Source of the DNA: Coriaria nepalensis
Lineage: Eukaryota > Streptophyta > Magnoliopsida > Cucurbitales > Coriariaceae
Length of the DNA: 64,000 nucleotides
Assembly (NCBI GenBank): GCA_027186245.1
Contig: CP114483.1
Coordinates: forward strand, 2,924,001-2,988,000
Direction: 5' to 3'
Shown here: positions 60,401 to 64,000 of the stretch, one piece after another
Position numbering within the stretch: position 1 is the first letter of the stretch
Layout of the letters: each line of letters starts with the position of its first letter
Notes under the pieces: generated by a model
The model's database searches: none
What the model saw: the letters and a program-made list of their open reading frames with translations, nothing else
Told to the model about the DNA's origin: nothing
Made by a program: the position numbers and the translations under genes

Positions 60401-63241
60401 GCTCTATGTCAATCGCAAAATACAAAGAGTGCTCATTGTGTTTCTGCTGAAATTCATGGAGATGTTCAGATTGTATCAATGATTTTTTGTACAATTTTAT
60501 CCTCTGAAACGAAGATGGTGGAATCCTTTAGTAATGCCTTTGGTGTGCAGAGAACTTTAAATGCTGCACAATGCCGATGGTTGATTTTTAAGAAAATAGT
60601 GTAAAAGGTGGTATGTCTGGAGTGTAGACCAAATATAACGTGTAAAGATAGAGGTAAAGATATGCTTACTAGAAATGTAATCATTAATTACTCTTAAGAT
60701 AAAAATGATTAAAACAGCCTTGAGAAATATATTTGATAGACACGTTCATCTGACACTAATTCTCCTCAGATTGAAAGGCATCTAAGTATATTGCAGCAGT
60801 TGGAAAGTGAATATTAGTTATGAAGGGGAGATGGTGTTGAGTTTGAAACCAACTGCTAGTCTGTGTATGTTTTTAGTGTGGCAGTCTTTTCTGCAAGACT
60901 AATATTTGCTTATCAAAGTAGAATGTAATTAAAGTTGCTGTGGCCCACACCTAAAAGTATGTCTTGGATGCTTGAGTCACTTTATTCTAAAAGCTCCAAC
61001 TATTTTATTTACTCTATGCTCCTTATTGATATTTCAGTAATGTTGTTAGACCACGCAATCCTTTGAGGAAGGACCCAGTATTGGAATATGACGTCGACAG
61101 TGATGAGGAATGGCGAGAGGTAATATTTTAGTTTAAATGGACATACGTGATGAAATATTGCTCAATTTTAGAAAAATTAAATAATGAGAATTCCAATCTG
61201 CATTCTTATTTTGCAGGAGGATCCTGGTGAAAGCCTCTCTGATTGTGACAATGATGAGGAAGATATTTTGGAGGGATGCTCAAAATCTGATGATGACAAT
61301 GAAAGTGAAGATAGTTTTATGGTTCCGGATGGGTACCTATCAGAAAATGAGGTAACAAATGAAGATGCTTCAATTTTTTTTTTTTGGTATCTTCTACAGA
61401 TTGATTTTGACTGGGAAAAGAAAAAGAAGTTGAATTACCTGATTGAGCATTGAAATAAAAGAGAAAGAAACAATAAACATATGTTCTATTCTGATCCACA
61501 GATATTCTGTGCATCAGTTCTGTGGAGATTCTATATGTTTGCCAATGTCTTACTCTATTAATTATTTACTGGGCTGAACTTTTGGTATGAAAGAGTAGTT
61601 ATCCTTATGTAGACAAGAGAGATGTAAGTTATCTAAAGAATGTATGAAAGGGATCATAAGGAGGCCTGTCCTGGTAGTATTAAATTGTATTTTGTACCCC
61701 AAGGGAAAAAACAAACTAATTCAGCGGGTCAGATATCTGTGCACATCCCACTGGAAGAACCTAAAGTCCCTATAGCCTATGTTACTGAAAATTAAATATA
61801 TTTTTTCTGAACGTATTTTTGACATTCAGGGAGTACAAGTTGACAGAATGGCCAGCGATGATGAAATGCAGGAAGTCAGAAGCTCACCTATTTGTGAGAA
61901 TGCTGTAGCGACCTGGGAATTCCGCACACTGCTTCGGGAGCAAAAATATTTATCTAATTTGACAGAATTCGCTCTCAGGAAAAACCAGCCATTGATTATC
62001 TTAAACATATTCCACGAGAAAGATTCCTTGTTAATGGCTGAAGATCTCAGTGGTACAGCTAGGCTGGAACAGACATGTTTACAAGCTCTTAGTATATGTG
62101 TAATCCCTGGTGAATCTCCTATAGAGATATCCTTGGATACCATGCAAGGTGAGGATCAAGAAGCTCACATTGTATGTGTCTCTGGAAGTACTAGCTCCAC
62201 CATATCAGCTATCCCGGAACCAGATTTGCCTACAGTTGTAAGTGGCATATTTCATACTTCATAGTGCTAAATACCAGCTTATATTTATATATATACACCA
62301 TATTTTTGGGAGCGAACTTTAGCAGTTTTTTTCACACTGTAATTTTCTAATTGCACTATAAATTTGTATAGGAATATGTCATATCCTTATGTTGTAAATT
62401 GCAATCCTTGATGGCTGTACTATACTGGTTTCCTCAGGTATCTACTATTCTGTCCTGCTCACAGGGTATAAATAAAGTTGTCGAGTCCTTGCAACTTAAG
62501 TTCCCTACTGCCTCAAAGTCTTATCTGAGGAATAAAGTTCGTGAAGTATCCTATTTTGCTGATAATCATTGGCAGGTCAGTAAGTTATTTCGTAATTCGA
62601 ATTAATTGCATGCTGATATAAAGTATCACCTTCTATGTTTCATCAGTAGGAACAAATTGTACAGGTCTTGTGTCAAGTTAACACTGTTTTGAGGTAAGTG
62701 GTCATTTGATGGAAATAAGTTTTCCATTGTTTAGAATGAATTCTTGGGTGTTCCTACAGTCCCTATCCTCTTTGCCAATCACCATTAACCACATTAGCTA
62801 AACTTTGAACAAAAGAAAGTGGTATCCTTAAATAAATGAGTCAGGACCTCTTATTTGACATACTTCCATTTCCTTAGAAGTGTTGACATATTTAATCCGT
62901 TGGTTGTATTTCCATGGCTTCCATGGTGCACAGGTCAAGAAAGAAATTTTGGACAGGGTTGGCCTATCAATATCCCCAGGTACCTATATGCATGCATCAA
63001 TTGGGACAAAATTGAAATGTTGAGAATCCGTCTAAATGTTATTGCATTTGGATTAAACATTTTCTTTTTCTTATTACTAGAAAAGGGTGGTAGAAGAATG
63101 AAAAGTATCGCCACATTTTTCTCGAAAAGGTGCTTACCACCAACTGGTAAAACTATCAACCCTTGTGAAACTTCACATCAGTCATCTCTGAAATCAGGTT
63201 CCTCTGTCAATGAAGGTCAGGGCTGCATAAATCATCAATAG
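57484..63241 (+). CDS. FAS1: FAS1, large subunit of chromatin assembly factor 1 (CAF-1), 832 aa
   Basis: FAS1 is the p150-type subunit that, with FAS2 and MSI1, deposits H3-H4 on newly replicated DNA. Twelve exons: 57484-57966, 58214-58313, 58500-58647, 58728-58851, 59114-59469, 59559-59876, 61038-61119, 61217-61351, 61830-62237, 62438-62575, 62934-62979 and 63081-63241, totalling 833 codons with the stop. Landmarks are a basic N-terminus, the KER coiled coil (about residues 245-335, e.g. EKELKEAEKEERRRDREEIE), the FYGIWPKKS segment, the acidic ED region (about residues 525-580, YDVDSDEEWREEDPGESLSD), and a C-terminal winged-helix-like region (SYLRNKVREVSYFADNHWQV). The ATG at 57484 starts MAEALMIGDGE. 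Length is near the Arabidopsis protein (about 815 aa). Intron 6 is large (1.16 kb). Confidence 0.94.
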
Positions 63242-63892
63242 TCTTTGTGTTTTGGCTGGCTCTCCTTTCCAGTCTATAGTTTACTCTCCAATGCCAAATA
63301 TGAGAGACCCCCGTTGCATAGAAAGTCTCTCCATTGTCGGTTGTATACAACCATGGGAGAGAACTGGATGGGGGTCCACCAATCAATCAATCAATCCTCT
63401 TCTAGATATTTTCTCATGGTTGCAAATTTTAATGTGGGTGATTCTAGTACCATATTAACTTAGGTCATAAGCTACAGCCTACAAACAAGCACAGACGAGG
63501 ACTGTAGGGGGATACTTTAGCTATATAACATTGTCTGATATTTGTATTTGGAAGATTGTTGCTTTTGGAACTCTTGTATTTGTCACAACTATTCTCACTC
63601 TCTTGCAGAAGCCAGTCTAACTAGTAACGATACATATATGATGACATGATGAATCTACTTATAAAATGTAAGAAGACAAATCATAAATATCATATTCTTA
63701 ACAAGTTTATTACAAATTTTTACTATGTTAAATATCAAATATTATATTCTTACAAGTTTATAATAGAGTATCGATTACTATATCCATATCGAATTAACAA
63801 ACTCCCTGAAATCCAATAAACTAGAACAATATTCAATATTCAGAACAAATCGATAGGAGAGGAAATCAATATTACATATATAGTATATTATT
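63242..63892. other. 3' spacer after FAS1
   Basis: FAS1 3' UTR and AT-rich spacer. The FAS1 gene and the right-edge gene converge here. No RNA gene or repeat seen beyond two similar AT-rich stretches at 63680-63770. Confidence 0.5.
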
Positions 63893-64000
63893 TTACACCA
63901 AGAACTCGTGGAAGAAGGTTTGAAATTTGTCCATCTCCTTCTTAGGAAGAACCACCAAGACATTAACCCCATCCTGATCTTCATTGATGTCAGGAAAAAG
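63893..64000 (-). CDS. C-terminal end of an unrecognised gene (cut by right edge)
   Basis: A minus-strand frame open to the window edge encodes about 35 residues (DINEDQDGVNVLVVLPKKEM, then DKFQTFFHEFLV) and stops at TAA 63895-63893. The mix of charged and hydrophobic residues reads like real protein, but I do not recognise the family and cannot confirm the exon start. The alternative frame giving MKIRMGLMSWWFFL looks less protein-like. Confidence 0.4.
   Translation of the reverse strand, partial: LFPDINEDQDGVNVLVVLPKKEMDKFQTFFHEFLV

Noticed and set aside
60199..60684. ORFs in FAS1 intron 6
   Set aside because: Intron lies between exons that join in phase; peptides show Asn/Thr low complexity and no recognisable domain, and no nested gene was evident.

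Overview
This is nuclear DNA of a flowering plant, a eudicot judging by its proteins. Genes are split by many short GT-AG introns, the spacers are AT-rich, and the proteins are plant-specific (TIC40, BAHD acyltransferase, BIR1-type receptor kinase, FAS1, acetolactate synthase small subunit). I joined exons by hand and checked reading phase across every junction. Seven complete genes (PSI, importin-11, BAHD, AVT1, COG1, BIR1, AHAS small subunit) and an eighth (FAS1) close in frame from ATG to stop. TIC40 and a right-edge gene are cut by the window ends.

Layout. 1-1767: 5' exons of TIC40 (minus). 3243-6902: PSK-simulator-like protein (plus). 8033-17044: importin-11-like receptor, 22 exons (minus), convergent with the previous gene. 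17483-18875: two decayed copies of the 3' end of the BAHD acyltransferase gene at 19557-21193 (minus). 21400-23310: a Ty1/copia remnant followed by a broken fragment of a Ser/Pro-rich cytoskeleton-type protein. 25402-27072: AVT1-type amino acid transporter (minus). 29399-33972: Golgi tether subunit COG1 (minus). 34465-36508: decayed beta-hexosaminidase 3 gene. 38942-41015: BIR1-type receptor kinase (plus). About 41870-46140: a large foldback structure with no coding capacity. 46470-56368: acetolactate synthase small subunit (plus), whose third intron carries a complete 4,969-bp copia retrotransposon in antisense. 57484-63241: FAS1, large subunit of chromatin assembly factor 1 (plus), with E2F-type sites upstream. 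63893-64000: C-terminal piece of an unrecognised gene (minus).

The genes do not form one pathway; they are housekeeping functions (plastid import, nuclear import, Golgi tethering, amino acid transport and synthesis, chromatin assembly) plus a defence-related receptor kinase. From memory, Arabidopsis COG1 and the AHAS small subunit are neighbours near TIC40 on chromosome 5, and FAS1 and HEXO3 lie close together on chromosome 1, so parts of the window look like conserved ancestral blocks.

The least ordinary structure is the foldback region at about 41.9-46.1 kb. Two arms of well over 1 kb are reverse complements of each other. Each arm carries repeated small hairpins built on one short motif, and the centre is filled with a CCCTAA-rich minisatellite. 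It lies directly upstream of the AHAS small-subunit gene. I could not fix its exact ends or find a transposase.
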